A DNA stretch of 64,000 nucleotides. Origin: Rachicladosporium sp. CCFEE 5018 (taxonomy: Eukaryota; Ascomycota; Dothideomycetes; Cladosporiales; Cladosporiaceae). The stretch is from assembly GCA_002077045.2 (NCBI GenBank), contig KZ111142.1, forward strand, positions 1,102,418-1,166,417, given 5' to 3'. Within the stretch, counting starts at the first letter, position 1; the number at the start of each line of letters is the position of its first letter. The notes beneath the pieces were generated by a model. The model worked only from the letters and a program-made list of their open reading frames with translations, had not been told where the DNA came from and searched no databases. This document shows, piece after piece, positions 1-10,739 of the stretch. The position numbers and the translations under genes are program-made.

Positions 1-69
1 GGCGCCCAAGGTCCGCGATTCCGGAAACTCAGCCCTGCAGAGATCGAGGACTACCTCACGAACCTATGA
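1..69 (+). CDS. 3' end of an unidentified gene (partial)
   Basis: Frame 1 is open from the first base to a TGA at 67-69, giving 22 C-terminal residues that end in a charged, helix-like stretch (LSPAEIEDYLTNL). It looks like the last codons of a protein whose body lies outside the window. With so little sequence neither the family nor the reality of the gene can be established. Confidence 0.35.
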   Translation, partial: GAQGPRFRKLSPAEIEDYLTNL

Positions 70-636
70 TCGGCTGATGTGTTCTGGCGAGGTGCCCATA
101 TCAAATGGGAATGAAATCTCTCCAGCACCTTCACGGGCGCGTGGAACCAACGATCTGTATCATACACCACGCAGGATGCAGAAGATGCCGGGGGACAGTG
201 CGCTGCTGCTACTGCTGCTGGTGGAGCGATCGCTCGACCCGAGGCCGAATGCCTCAATAGCAACGGACTGGTCGCAAGCGACGCTGCAGACTGTACTCGA
301 TACAAGGCATCAACTGTAGACCATAGTCGACCAAGCATACTCATGATCATGATCGGTGCCTATTTCTGTAGCCTCAAACATGCTATTCCATGCTATGCTA
401 TGTAGATTCGCCGGCGTCTGACCACTTCTGAAACGCCGACCATAGAAATCTGGAGGCCGAACTTTGTCCGCACATATGAGCAATCAATCGGACCTCACTT
501 CCTCCAACATAGACACTTATCATTTTGGCAGCATCTCAGTCAATGTATAACTTCGACTCATGCTGCTCTCTGTCAGCCCGTTCATCTTCCTGACTTCTCC
601 GCGACCTGTACCTTAGTACACAGCAAATTAGTCGAC
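70..636. other. intergenic, 3' UTR and promoter of the next gene
   Basis: No convincing gene. The two overlapping 80-99 codon ORFs on opposite strands have no recognisable content. The stretch contains a short alternating ATCATGATCATGAT block near 341-354 and repeats of CATGCTAT near 378-402. The 3' part should hold the promoter of the anthranilate synthase gene. Confidence 0.5.
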
Positions 637-2338
637 ATGTCGACTCCAGTATGTACACTTCTCGAGTCCACCTGGTGCAGATCTAACACGGTCTCAGACC
701 AACATCCAACCCACCCTGCCCGACATATCCTCCCTCCTCGCCTCCTCCGCCTCCCTCCCGAACCCTCCAAACCTCATCCCCCTCTGCTCCTCCATCTCCT
801 CCGAATTCCTCACCCCCTCCTCAATCTACCTCAAACTCTCCGCCGCCTCCGCATCCTCCGAATCCTTCCTCTTCGAATCCGCCGCCACAACCGAGACAAT
901 CGGTCGCCACTCCTTCATCGGCATCAACCCGCGCAAAACCCTCGTCTCAGGCCCGAAACATGGCCTTGAAGCGGACCCGCTGCCGCGACTAGAGAAGGAG
1001 TTAGGGCAGTGGAGGGTCGCTGATGTGCCGAGACTGAGATTACCGCCTATGACGGGCGGGGCGATTGGGTATGTGGGGTACGATTGCGTGAAGTACTTTG
1101 AGCCGAAGACGAGGGACGAGGGGGTCAAGGATGTGTTGGGCGTGCCGGAGAGTTGGTTTGGGCTGTTTGATACGATTGTGGCTGTTGATCACTTTTTTCA
1201 GAAGGTGATTGTTATTACGTATCTTCACGTCCCGAAGGATTTCACGAATGAGACAGAGATGAAGAAGGCGTACGCTGTGGGACAGGCGACGATTACTGCG
1301 ATGCTCAAAATCCTCAAGTCGAAGGACCTTCCCTTGCCGCCTCAAGGTCCTATTCGATTGAATCAGAAGTATACGTCTAACACTGGGCAATCTGGCTACG
1401 AAGCCCACGTCACCAAACTCAAACACCACATCACACAGGGAGACATCATCCAAGCCGTGCCCTCGCAACGCATCGCTCGCCCGACAGACCTCCATCCCTT
1501 CAACATCTACCGCCAACTCCGCACCATAAACCCCTCGCCCTATCTCTTCTACATCTCCTGCGCGGACTTCAATATCATTGGTGCGTCGCCGGAGCTGCTC
1601 GTGCAGAAATCTCCCACGACAGGGAGGATCATCACACATCCTATCGCGGGGACTGTGAAGCGTGGTGCGGATCCGGCTGCTGATGCTGAGCTTGCTGCGA
1701 CGCTGAAAGCGAGTTTGAAGGATCGAGCGGAGCATGTTATGTTAGTGGATCTGGCGAGGAACGATGTCAATCGCGTTTGTACGCCTAGCTCGACGAGGGT
1801 CGAGAAGCTTATGATTGTGCAGAAATTTAGTCATGTGCAGCATTTGGTGAGTGAGGTGTCGGGGTTGCTGAGACCGGGAAAGACGAGATTTGATGCGTTT
1901 CGATCGATTTTCCCGGCTGGTACTGTTTCTGGCGCGCCGAAGGTGCGGGCCATGCAACTCATCGCTTCGTTGGAGAAGGAGAAGCGGGGAGTGTATGCTG
2001 GCGCTGTTGGGTACTTCGGCTACCCGTCCGTCAATCTGACATCTGGCGAGGCAGAGGAGGGCGCTATGGACACGTGTATCGCACTGCGTACCATGGTGCA
2101 CAAGGATGGCGTGGTCTATCTGCAAGCTGGAGGAGGAATCGTCTTCGATAGTGTCGAGACTGACGAGTGGGAGGAGACTCGAGACAAGGCCGCTGCAAAC
2201 GTGCGATGTGTTGAGGAGGCTGAGAAGCAGATCTGGGCTGAGCAGAACGAGGGGGAAGGGGAGAGTATAGGTCTCCCCGAGACTTCTGTCAATGGTGAGG
2301 CAGGAACGAAAGGAAAGGTGGAGATTGGGGCAGCTTAG
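637..2338 (+). CDS. TRP2: anthranilate synthase component I
   Basis: Large subunit of anthranilate synthase: converts chorismate plus ammonia (or glutamine through component II) to anthranilate, the first committed step of tryptophan synthesis. Two exons, 637-648 and 698-2338, with a 49-nt intron 649-697 (GTATGT...TCAG); together they encode 550 residues. Only four codons precede the intron, so the ATG is easily missed. Seen: an N-terminal FLFES element in the place of the LLES tryptophan-feedback motif, then the chorismate-binding domain with DIIQAVPSQRIARP, GASPELLVQ, HPIAGTVKRG, DRAEHVMLVDLARNDVNRV and VSGAPKVRAMQL. These match the family in order and spacing. Length is normal for fungal enzymes. 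No damage is visible. The long antisense ORFs over this gene are codon-bias shadows. Confidence 0.96.
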
Positions 2339-2865
2339 TGATACTGGGTACCTCTGCTTCTCTGAACTTCTCACATGCTTTCTATGCTGCTATTGAACCG
2401 CCTGCAGCGGCGAAACAGGGCGCTGCCATGGCTGTGAGAGAGGACAGCGGACAGATCCCACTGTAGGAAACCGTGCGGGATCGATGAGGGCATCTGAGTT
2501 GTATCTTGAGTACTACATCCGTTGCTTTGAGTATGTTGGCGCAAGCACGGGACTTATGCTCTATGGAGCGGCGAGGATTCAGAAAGGAAAGGTTTGACTG
2601 TCACTCAGCAGCCCTCACTCATCTTCGGTGGCTGCCTCTTCACCTACGCAGCGGTGTACGGGTAAGACAGACTCACTCAGGGCGGGGAATCAGGTCGTCG
2701 GTTTCAGTTTAGCAATGATGAGGAATTCATTTCCCTAGAAGATCTCATGCCAGCCTGTGGACAAGAACTAGGCATGTGATCAGGGCTTACCTGTCTCTCA
2801 CTCGTCTGAGAACTTCCCTGGCACACCTACTACACATAGACGTAAACACAAGCATCTTCTCCCAG
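2339..2865. other. intergenic, possible 5' exon of the RBR gene
   Basis: Mostly featureless. A frame opening with ATG at 2533 stays open to a good donor (GTAAGA) at 2662. Splicing from there to the TAG at 2879-2881 would join phase 0 to the RBR reading frame. That would explain why the RBR frame carries TAG just upstream of conserved residues. The 43 codons of this candidate exon have no recognisable similarity, so it is listed only as a possibility. Confidence 0.3.
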
Positions 2866-2965
2866 AATGGATCCCTTCTAGAACGCCTTTCACAGGCACG
2901 ACGGCCGCCAAGCCGAAGCCGCTCGCATTCAGCAGGAAGACGATGACTACGAGCTCGCGATCCAG

Positions 2966-3958
2966 ATGGCCACATCCGGCGACAATGATTTACTAGAGGA
3001 AGGTGAAATTGAAGCTGACGATCCCATGGCCAGGGACGCCGCGGATCGCGCCAACTGGACGGTCTGCGTCGCTTGTAACGACCATGGAAAGAACTTCGTT
3101 CCACACTGCAGGCATCCTTACTGCGGAGATTGCTTGGGGCACGTCTTTACCCAGGCGATGAACGACAAGAACCTCTTCCCGCCAAGGTGCTGCCAAAGGG
3201 AGATCCCGTTGCAAGACGCTAGACCGATGTTGGATGGGGAGCTAGCCACGCAGTTCGAAGCAAAGGCGATCGAATACAGGACGCTGGATCGGACTTACTG
3301 CTCTAATGTGCAGTGCGGCGCGTTCATCCCGCCAGATCCAATGACCAGTGGGCTTTTCGGAAGCAGATATGCGCGGTGCTTGCAGTGCTCGCAATACACC
3401 TGCAAAGGGTGCAAGAACGTATACCATTATGGACCTTGCGCTGTGGACATCGGACTCGAGCAGCTACGAGCCACGGCGCAAGGCGAAGGTTGGAGGCAAT
3501 GCAACAGGTGCCGGAGGATGATCGAGCTCGCACATGGCTGCAACCACATGACGTAAGTCCTCGTTTGATCTCTGCATGAGCCTGTGCTAACGTACTACAG
3601 TTGCGTGTGCGGCCACGAGTTCTGCTACGAGTGCGGAGGGAATTGGGTGCCGAAGACCTGCCATTGCGCACAGTGGAACGAGAAGCGCCTCGAACAGCGC
3701 GTAGAAGTACTTGTCAACCGTGAGCAGGGACCGGCTCGTGGTCAGCCAGCTCGGCGTCGTCGTAGGGTCGGGCAAATGGCCCAGCAGCTACTCAACGTGG
3801 CGGACTGTACACATCCTTTGAACTGGACGGCTGCTGTCGACAATCCCCAGAGGCGTGCCGAATGCGAGCTCTGCCACAGGACAAAGAACCGGGTCTATGC
3901 CTGCAGGCATTGCCGTATCCAGGCTTGCTATGCTTGCAGGCGGAATCGGCTGAGGTAG
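2966..3958 (+). CDS. RBR-type (RING-IBR-RING) E3 ubiquitin ligase
   Basis: Exons 2966-3552 and 3601-3958, intron 3553-3600 (GTAAGT...CAG, phase 2); 314 residues from the first in-frame ATG. RING1 contains CVACNDHGKNF...CRHPYCGDC, followed by an IBR with CLQCSQYTCKGC, then the RING2/Rcat GCNHMTCVCGHEFCYECG. In this family the Cys after HMT forms the thioester with ubiquitin. A further Cys/His cluster (CELC...CRHC...CYAC) closes the protein. The ATG at 2966 is probably not the true start: the preceding codons read ...DDYELAIQ, which is also present in the related locus at 18649-19492 (SDYELAIQ), so coding sequence extends at least to about 2882. There the frame meets TAG (2879-2881), which could be a splice acceptor or a real stop after a four-codon ORF from ATG 2867. 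Confidence 0.88.
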
Positions 3959-4491
3959 GGTTTGGCCGAGTAGGGACTCGATGTCGTTGCCAAATTGCTA
4001 ATGGAATGATCCGGAGCTTAGCACTACGAGGCAGAGAGCAACATTATCACGGAGATGTTGTCCAGTGCTTCTCTCACATTGGGGTAAGTGTGATCATGGT
4101 GGTATTGAGATTAGTACATGTATGCTTTACACAATAGAGGAGATGGAGTGACAAACGATCCCTTGGCACTTCCCGAGTCATGCCCCGCCTCGTACCTGCC
4201 ACACATTCCCACGCGCTCCGTCATGGGCAAACCTTACTTAGGCCGCCGTGCATGGCCAGCATGAATTCCCCGACGCTCCCCTCCCCATCATCACACTCCG
4301 CCGCATCCTCGCCATCCTGGCACTTCCCCGGCCCTTCGTCCAAGTACCACACCCGCACGCGCCCGGCGCTGTCTCACGCGCGTACATATAATAGCTAGAT
4401 CCCACGCGCCCCGGCATTGAGGACAGAGTCTCGCGCGAAGTATCGGCGAACGTATAGTCGGATATCGTCGGCGACGAGCTCGACCTCGAGT
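3959..4491. other. intergenic
   Basis: Separates the RBR gene from the coiled-coil gene on the same strand. It contains a pyrimidine-rich tract around 4190-4340 that looks like a fungal promoter or leader. No ORF here has recognisable content; the 72- and 88-codon ORFs overlap on opposite strands and are compositional. Confidence 0.5.
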
Positions 4492-5763
4492 ATGGCAGGC
4501 CCACCGGTCACGCCAGCAAAAGGTAGTCGGTCTTTCGCGGTTCTGCAGGACTCGCCGTTCAGCGACTACTTCACGGACGACGATGCGCAGTCCACGCCCG
4601 CCCGCAGCGGTGGGTGAAGCAGCGGAGCCCAGGAGGTGCTATCGCGTATGCACCGCGTTCAATCGCACCTCCTCCACGAGGACGGAGATGGCTTAGCGAA
4701 CGAAAAGATCACAAGCATCGTAGTCCGCAAGCTCGCAGAAATGGAAAACGAGATCGCAAGTCTGCATAGTCAAAGTCGCATACACGCCGAGGATCTGTTT
4801 ATGGACGATGAGGAGCAGGAAGAGCCACGACCGAGAAGCCAACGAGCCACGAGATCGCAACCACAATCGCGCGATGATGAGAACGATGATCAGCAGTCAA
4901 GCTGGTCGCAAGACTCGCAGCACTCCTCGCTCCTTGCCTCCGCGCAGTCCGCACTCCAAGCTCTCACTCACGCACAGGAAGAGCTGAAGGCACGTCACGC
5001 GGAGCTCGTAGCTCTGAACGCAGACATCGCTGCTGGACTGGAAGAGAGGGAGACGCAAGTCGAGGAGCTACGGACTGAGAATGAAGCCTTGCGATCAGAC
5101 CTGGGCTTCGATCACACCGACCTCTTGTTTCTGGAGCTGCAGATGCGAAGTCTCGAGCTTGCGCCGCTGAGGGAGGAGCTGGAGACAGACAGACTTGACA
5201 GCGTAGTCGAGGCATGGCGGAAAGACTGGGGAGACGTGGAAGGAAGATTTAGAGGGAGGAGGGAGAAGTACGGTGTACGGACGCCGAAGAGACGGGACTC
5301 TGCACTCGTTGAGCCGAGGAGTGAAGACGGAGAGGACGATGGAGCATGGCGAATTGAGGTCAAGAAGGAGGGATCACAGAGGGTGGGCAGTCTGACGTTG
5401 AGACGCGTCAGTGAGACCACAAGCGAAGAAGACAACGCCCGGCAATCTGAGAGCGGCAGTGGCGCGGAATCTCCGATGTTCGATCCCACGGCCTCGCAGA
5501 TCTCCGGTTCATTGGCTCAATCGACCTACACCTCGAACGGAACGCAGACTCTGGAGCCATCAACAATTGACTCAGATCCCGCGCGAGATAAGCTGTCGCA
5601 TAGTGCTCCGCAAGAGAGCGAAGTGGACGACGGAGTGGCCAAGAAGCCCACAGCGGCTACTAGCACGAAGCGCAGCCGCCGAGCGCCTGCACGTAAGACG
5701 CCTATCCAGGAGCTTTGGCAATCGCTGTCTGAGCTCGCGGGCGTGGATGTGGAAGGGGATTGA
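4492..5763 (+). CDS. coiled-coil protein of unknown function, interrupted by one in-frame TGA
   Basis: The frame starts at ATG 4492 (MAGPPVTPAKGSRSFAVLQD...) and runs 41 codons to TGA 4615-4617. It then continues in the same frame without another stop to 5763, about 423 codons in all. The N-terminus looks like a short phosphorylatable linker (SPFSDYFTDDD). The centre (about 4640-5240) is Glu/Leu-rich and predicted coiled coil, with LASAQSALQALTHAQEEL and repeated ELRTENEALR-type heptads. The tail is acidic/Ser-rich and ends with a basic patch (STKRSRRAPARK) and a conserved-looking TPIQELWQSLSELAG. I searched for a 3n intron across the TGA and found none with sensible borders. If the stop is real, translation could restart at ATG 4648 and still keep the coiled coil. 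Function not recognised. Confidence 0.6.
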
Positions 5764-6430
5764 GAGCGAGGAGCCATTCCTGAGCAGATAAACGATTGTC
5801 AAGGAGAAGGGTCGGCCTATGTCCAGTAGCGGCTTTGAGAACCGCATTGGAAAACGGTCCTCGCGTTCTTTGTCATCGGAGGACCAATACCGGTTGCATT
5901 TACTCGTGGCAGAAGTGAGCTGCGAAGGCGCAACGCCCCAAGGGTACCAGGCACTCGTCGATGGAAGCGAGCTTACGTTACAAGCATTGTGAGGGCTAAA
6001 TAGAGTCTTGTGCATGGCGTTGCAGCGCTAGGAGAAGATGTAGGATAGGATCGACGCATGATTGCAGAGCGCGTGTTGTACATCAATCATAGTGACATGC
6101 TCAGAATTTAGAGACTTTCATTCACCTCTACGGGGACTATCTGCTACAGCCAGCTCATCGCCAGCATGCCAGCCCAAGGTCTTCGCCTCGACATGCGCCA
6201 GCCGGACGAGCACAGGCGATTGAGATCGCCTGCCACTACACCAGCTGGACTTCCCGTGTATGCTCAGCTTCGTCAGAAGCTATGCCTGCTTGTTCAGGAC
6301 TTCGTAAGTGTCATGGAGGAGTGAACGAGATTCAAGCTCCATGCCTGATCTTCCTGCTTGCTTTTCGCTTCGGAGATTCAAGCAGATGACTTTGCGCAGA
6401 AGGTGCACTTTGGCTACCGCTCTGGATTGC
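5764..6430. other. intergenic between convergent genes
   Basis: 3' ends of the coiled-coil gene (+) and the Stc1 gene (-) face each other here. The 147-codon minus-strand ORF across the left part is antisense to the coiled-coil gene. Nothing else is supported. Confidence 0.5.
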
Positions 6431-7702
6431 TTAACCGGAGAAGGGCTCATCGTCCTCATCATCGTCCGAGACGCCGACCTCGTCGAAGTCATCCTCGAGC
6501 TCACGGGCGTTCTTCTTGGGCTTAGCCTACTTGCGTGTCAGTCAAGTTCATCACGCAGAGGATGCACACAAGCCACATACCGCGGGAATCTTCGCAAACT
6601 TCCTCCCATCGTTGACACTTGAACCCGCCACCGAGCTCGCGGTCTTGCGGGCCGGAGGACTGCTGTAGGCCTTCGGGTTGAAGCCTGACGGCATCCCGCG
6701 ACGGGCGGGTGCGGCAGCGGTGGTCGTGGTAGTGGTATTGGTGGCGTCGCTCACAGTGATCTCGCCACTCGCGGAGACAGCGGAGCTCATACGCGCGCGG
6801 AGATGAGGAGGAATTGCGCCAGCTGTCTGCCAGGCGCTGGGACGCGGGCCACTGGCCAGGCTGTTGAATGCGGCGAGAGAGGCGGTGGTGGAGTTCCCGC
6901 CCCAGATAGTGCCACCTTGAGTCGACGAGCCGAGCTTCACGCCACCGCTGCCGAGACCGCGGGAGGTGCAGTTGAAGGTATCGTGGCTGAGGTTGAGGGA
7001 CGCAGAGGCAAGGCTGTCGGTAACGGACGATGTCTAAGCTCTGTCAGTCTCTGCACATTCTTGGCATAAGGCCTGGGGTGACTTGCGTCGTCGTCGAAGG
7101 TGAAGGCGTGAGAGTCCTCGCTCCCATCGCTGTCGTTGTTGCCATCGCTCCCGCCATCGCTGCCACCAGACGCGTCGGAGTCATCGGCATTTCCCATCGC
7201 AATCTGCTCCTGAATGCACTTTAGGCACTTCTGTGGATGGAGTCAGCATCTGTAGCTTCCATCAATTACGACCGTGGCACCTACCGCACGATCCGGATTC
7301 TTTCTCTGCGTCTTCGCGAACTTATCCAGCCCCATCCACTTACGGCACATGTGACATTCAAGTTCCGTGACCTGCCCGCCAGTGCACATAACGCATGGAA
7401 CGAAGCCCGTGGTGACGGGGTTGAATCCTGGCGTCTGTGCCATCTTCTGCTTCAAGTCGTTCTGGCGCAAGGTGGCGTACGAAGCTGGCGGCTTCACCTT
7501 GTCGCAGCGACAGCATTTAATCCTGTGAAAGCGTGAGTAAGTCACAAATAGCGGATCAGGGAAATCAGCGCACTTGTCTGGGATGAGGATGTTGCTGAGA
7601 GTCAAGGTCAGTATGCGCTTCGATCGATACGGATAGATGGTAGACCCACGTGGACACAGCAGCCCTGGCGAGATAGTTGGAGTAGTTATTCTTTTTCCCC
7701 AT
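6431..7702 (-). CDS. Stc1-domain protein (putative heterochromatin/RNAi adaptor)
   Basis: Six exons on the minus strand: 7702-7650, 7594-7574, 7522-7285, 7230-7087, 7033-6581, 6526-6431; 334 residues, all phases consistent. The N-terminal third is a Stc1 domain: IPDKIKCCRCDKVKPPASY, FVPCVMCTGGQVTELEC, then KTQRKNPDRA joined to KCLKCIQEQ, with paired CxxC motifs that should bind zinc. In fission yeast Stc1 links RNAi to the Clr4 methyltransferase complex; that role here is inference. Behind the domain come an acidic Ser/Gly/Asp stretch, a low-complexity Ser/Thr/Ala region and an acidic C-terminus ending EDDEPFSG. Intron 2 (7523-7573, 51 nt) is a multiple of three without a stop, so a naive ORF reads through it. 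Splicing it restores IPDK-IKC as in the family. Intron 4 (7034-7086) has a GC donor (GCAAGT). Confidence 0.85.
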
Positions 7703-8445
7703 TTTGGAGGAGGCGGTTCTTCTAGTTGGAGGATGGTGGTGATGACGAATGTGTGGTATCCAAATGTAACGTTGAGTATGTCGAGCGAGGTTTGGAGGAG
7801 TGTAGAAGCTAGATGTGTTGGAGCAAGGCAGCAGAAGAATAGATAGTAGACGAAGAGCGGAGTGCACGTGCTTGGTGCTAGCGGACTTGGCGTTGAGTGA
7901 AAGGTAGCAGGAGCAACTGAGGTGAGTGAGGCAGGTACGATGAGCTAAAGTGGGCTGGCCGTCTGCGTGTCTTCATTACCATACTGACGAGCTAGTGAAC
8001 CCAATATCGCTATGAGCCACCAGCCGGCCGAAAAGTGATGGCAGTGTCGTGAGTGAGTACCAGGCGTCTATCTGCCTGTTGGTCTTCCATTCTTTAGGCA
8101 AGTGACGCGTTTGGCGCACAGTACCAAGTCGATCGTCCGGCCATTGCGAATTCCACGGTTTTGACAGATGGAAAGCTTTGAACATTGGAGTGAAGAGATC
8201 TTGATACATACAAAGGCTTACTCCGGAGACTCAACCGGAGACCCGTCTAATGCAAGCGCAGAAAATCAATACCAGGTTCACAGCGTCCACCAAGGCATCC
8301 CGCTTCTCACTCGAATGTCCAATCCGCCACATCAACGCTCCCAGCGAATACAGCTCTTGAAATGCGATCTATACCGATGTGGCCAAAGTAGTCTTACAGG
8401 TGGTCGATTAGGGTACAGCTACTCCAGTAAATCCGATCAAGCACT
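7703..8445. other. intergenic, promoter of the Stc1-domain gene
   Basis: No supported gene. ORFs of 77-100 codons on both strands overlap each other and have no recognisable motif. The right end is the 3' flank of the cytochrome c locus. Confidence 0.5.
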
Positions 8446-9055
8446 CTACTTCGTCTCCGCGCGGAGGTAGGTGATCAGGTCGTTCCGGTCCTTGACCTTC
8501 TTGAGGCCGCCGAATGCCATCTTCGTGCCGGGAATGTACTTCTTGGGGTTCTCAAGATACTCGAACGGCGTGATTGTCAGACTTTGCTTCTCATACAAGT
8601 TCCTTCAACATTTCAGCGACTTACCAGAGTGTCCTCCTTCCACTCAATACCCTTTTGCTTGTTCGCGTCCGAGTATGCGAAGCCCTCAACCTGACCAGTG
8701 TGACGACCGAAGAGGCCGTGTAGGTTGGGTCCGATTTTGTTGCCCTCGCCCTCCTTCAGGTTGTGGCATTGTGCGCATCGTGTCTTGAAGAGGTTGGCAC
8801 CCTTCTTCGCGTCACCTATGGCGATTGAGTTAGCTAAGTTGCGATTGGCGATATTGTTGGCAGTCGGGCGACGAGGGTGGCAAGAATGTGTCGTCGAGGT
8901 GGATGATGGACAGTGTTCAGTACGAGGCGGAATGATCGTCTCATCTATTACTCTTGCCATCAAGCCACCTTCGCGACAATCGCGTTGCCATCTTATCGAG
9001 CCGGAGGCGGAAAAGCAATAGCTTACCATCTGAGAAGCCGGCGTCCTTGCCCCAT
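8446..9055 (-). CDS. CYC1: cytochrome c, with two apparent lesions
   Basis: Soluble haem protein of the mitochondrial intermembrane space that carries electrons from complex III to complex IV. Exons (minus): 9055-9027, 8815-8625, 8565-8446. Seen: GDAKKGANLFKTRCAQCHNL with the CAQCH haem-binding motif, GPNLHGLFGR, ANKQKGIEW, and exon 3 encoding FEYLENPKKYIPGTKMAFGG with the axial Met (GTKM). Two defects: (1) the start reads ATG-GGG-C with four G (9050-9053 on the + strand are CCCC). Three G would give MGKDAGF... in frame with exon 2, so exon 1 is one base too long. (2) the intron between exons 2 and 3 has a perfect donor (GTAAGT) and branch-like CTGAC, but ends in CG (8567-8566) instead of AG. 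The nearest in-frame AG, at 8587, would insert seven residues before FEYLENP. Either this copy is decaying or the consensus has errors here. Confidence 0.88.
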
Positions 9056-9736
9056 TGTCGCTGGTACTTTTGGCGTTCTTGTGTTTTGATAAAGCTGAGT
9101 GGGAGCGTGAGGTTGTGAGATGATTGCTAATCCAGTGAAGAGTGATGGCTGATATGTAGCGATTGCTCGAAAGCAAGATCAAAAAGTCGATGTCCCTTTG
9201 ACACCCCCGAAGCAACCCGACCAATCAAAGTCATCGCCATCTTCAATGACCTGCACGGCTTGCACGGCTCCGATTACACCCGCGTTACTGTTCGATCTCC
9301 CTCGCCACACTTGAGGCTCAGTCGGCTCTTTCTTCGGGGCTTCCTGACGCACATTTCTGGCGCCACTGAAGGCGTCCGAAGCTCGCTAGTCTGCCGCGTT
9401 GCTACAAGCTCAATTCTTGCGGACTACGACTATCTGCCGTCGCAGGGACACATCGATTTACGATGAAGTGCACTACCAGCCACAACAGCTCTCAGTGGCA
9501 TTTCCAACTTCTGCATGGAGCTCAACAGCCGAACGCTGACGTCTTCCACACCCCATCACAGATCTCAAGATCTCGAAAGTTCCTGCGGCTAATCATAATC
9601 GCGTGGCCGGCATGAGATCACTCCCGCCTGCAGGTTGCTTGTGAGGGGACCGTCGCAGCACGTGAGTGTCTGCATGTGGACGCTACTTGGGGGATTGTTT
9701 ACAACTGCAACTTCCAATAATATTATCGGCAACGCA
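9056..9736. other. intergenic, divergent promoter region of cytochrome c and the SDR gene
   Basis: Holds the upstream regions of cytochrome c (-) and the dehydrogenase (+). The 68-codon ORF at 9260-9466 has no recognisable content. I see no clear binding site. Confidence 0.5.
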
Positions 9737-10739
9737 ATGAAGACCTGGATCATTGTCGGTGCTTCCCGAGGAATCGGGCGCGAGTTCGTCAGGCAAGCTC
9801 ATGAACGCGGCGACCGAGTGATTGCAACAGTCCGCAAGCCGAAAGAAGATACCGTTGCCTCGCTGTGGCCGACTGCGAAGTCTGGACAATGTCGAGTCTC
9901 CCACTGCGATATGCTGGACGGGGCCAGCATCACGGTAGGCTGAGTGCAGTCTCATGCGCTGGAACATGGACTCACGGCGTTCGGCTTATAGCAATTTGCT
10001 GAGGAGGTTGGCGCTATCAATGATACCGTGATCGACCACATTGTACTGAACGCCGGAGTGCTCCAATACCCGAATGTGAGATTCATTGAAGTACGGACAA
10101 GTAGGGAGGCGCTGACATTGCGCGCAGCGAGCCACTGAAATGTAAGTCTCTCTTCCTACTCATGTTCCAATCGTAATGCTGCAGATGGAGTTGCAAGGAC
10201 CTTTAGTGCTGCAGAGCCCGAAGGTGAGAGATGCAGTGGGATAATTTCGGTCAGGTCCTACGCCGACTTCCAATTCCACCTCCAGACAAACACCATCGGT
10301 CCCATCCTCGCGGCCTCGTCTCTGCTTCGCAGCCTGAAAACGCCACCCAAGACTCTCACGTTCATCTCCAGCGACTCTGGCTCGGCTCAACGCTTCCGCC
10401 CGGAAGAGGATGGGTTTGCGGCTTACGCAGCTAGTAAGGCTGCTCTGAATCAGTCGCTTCGCCATATGGCTGCTGAGTTGCAACGGAAGGGCAGTGGAGT
10501 CATCGTATTGGCAATCCATCCTGGCGAGGTCAAGACAGACATGGCGAATGTGGACCTAGGCTGGGAGGTTGAGGGGCAGATCGAGGTAGATGAGAGTGTG
10601 CGAGGCTGTGTTAGGGTCATCGAAGGCAGGTCAAATGACGACACTGGGACGTTTTGGACGTGGGAGGGGCAGGTAAGTCATATACACCCGCGGACTGACC
10701 GAGTGTCAGCTGACCGAAGCCTAGCAATACCCGTGGTGA
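9737..10739 (+). CDS. short-chain dehydrogenase/reductase (SDR)
   Basis: Five exons: 9737-9934, 9992-10075, 10128-10141, 10255-10672, 10725-10739; 242 residues. A Rossmann-fold NAD(P)-dependent oxidoreductase of the classical SDR group, sniffer/C-factor-like in appearance; substrate unknown. Seen: nucleotide-binding GASRGIG at residues 8-14, the structural VLNAG motif in exon 2, catalytic Ser in FISSDSGSA, and catalytic YAASK (Tyr and Lys of YxxxK). The C-terminus WEGQQYPW is completed only by the 15-nt last exon. Exon 3 is a 14-nt microexon, which automatic prediction is likely to miss; joining it gives RATEMSYADFQFHLQTN, which reads well as an SDR helix. No damage. Confidence 0.88.

Noticed and set aside
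1040..1735. 231-codon minus-strand ORF inside the anthranilate synthase gene
   Set aside because: Antisense to a certain gene, no motifs; a by-product of GC-rich codon usage, as are similar antisense ORFs at 16435-16834, 17297-17689 and 52250-52849.
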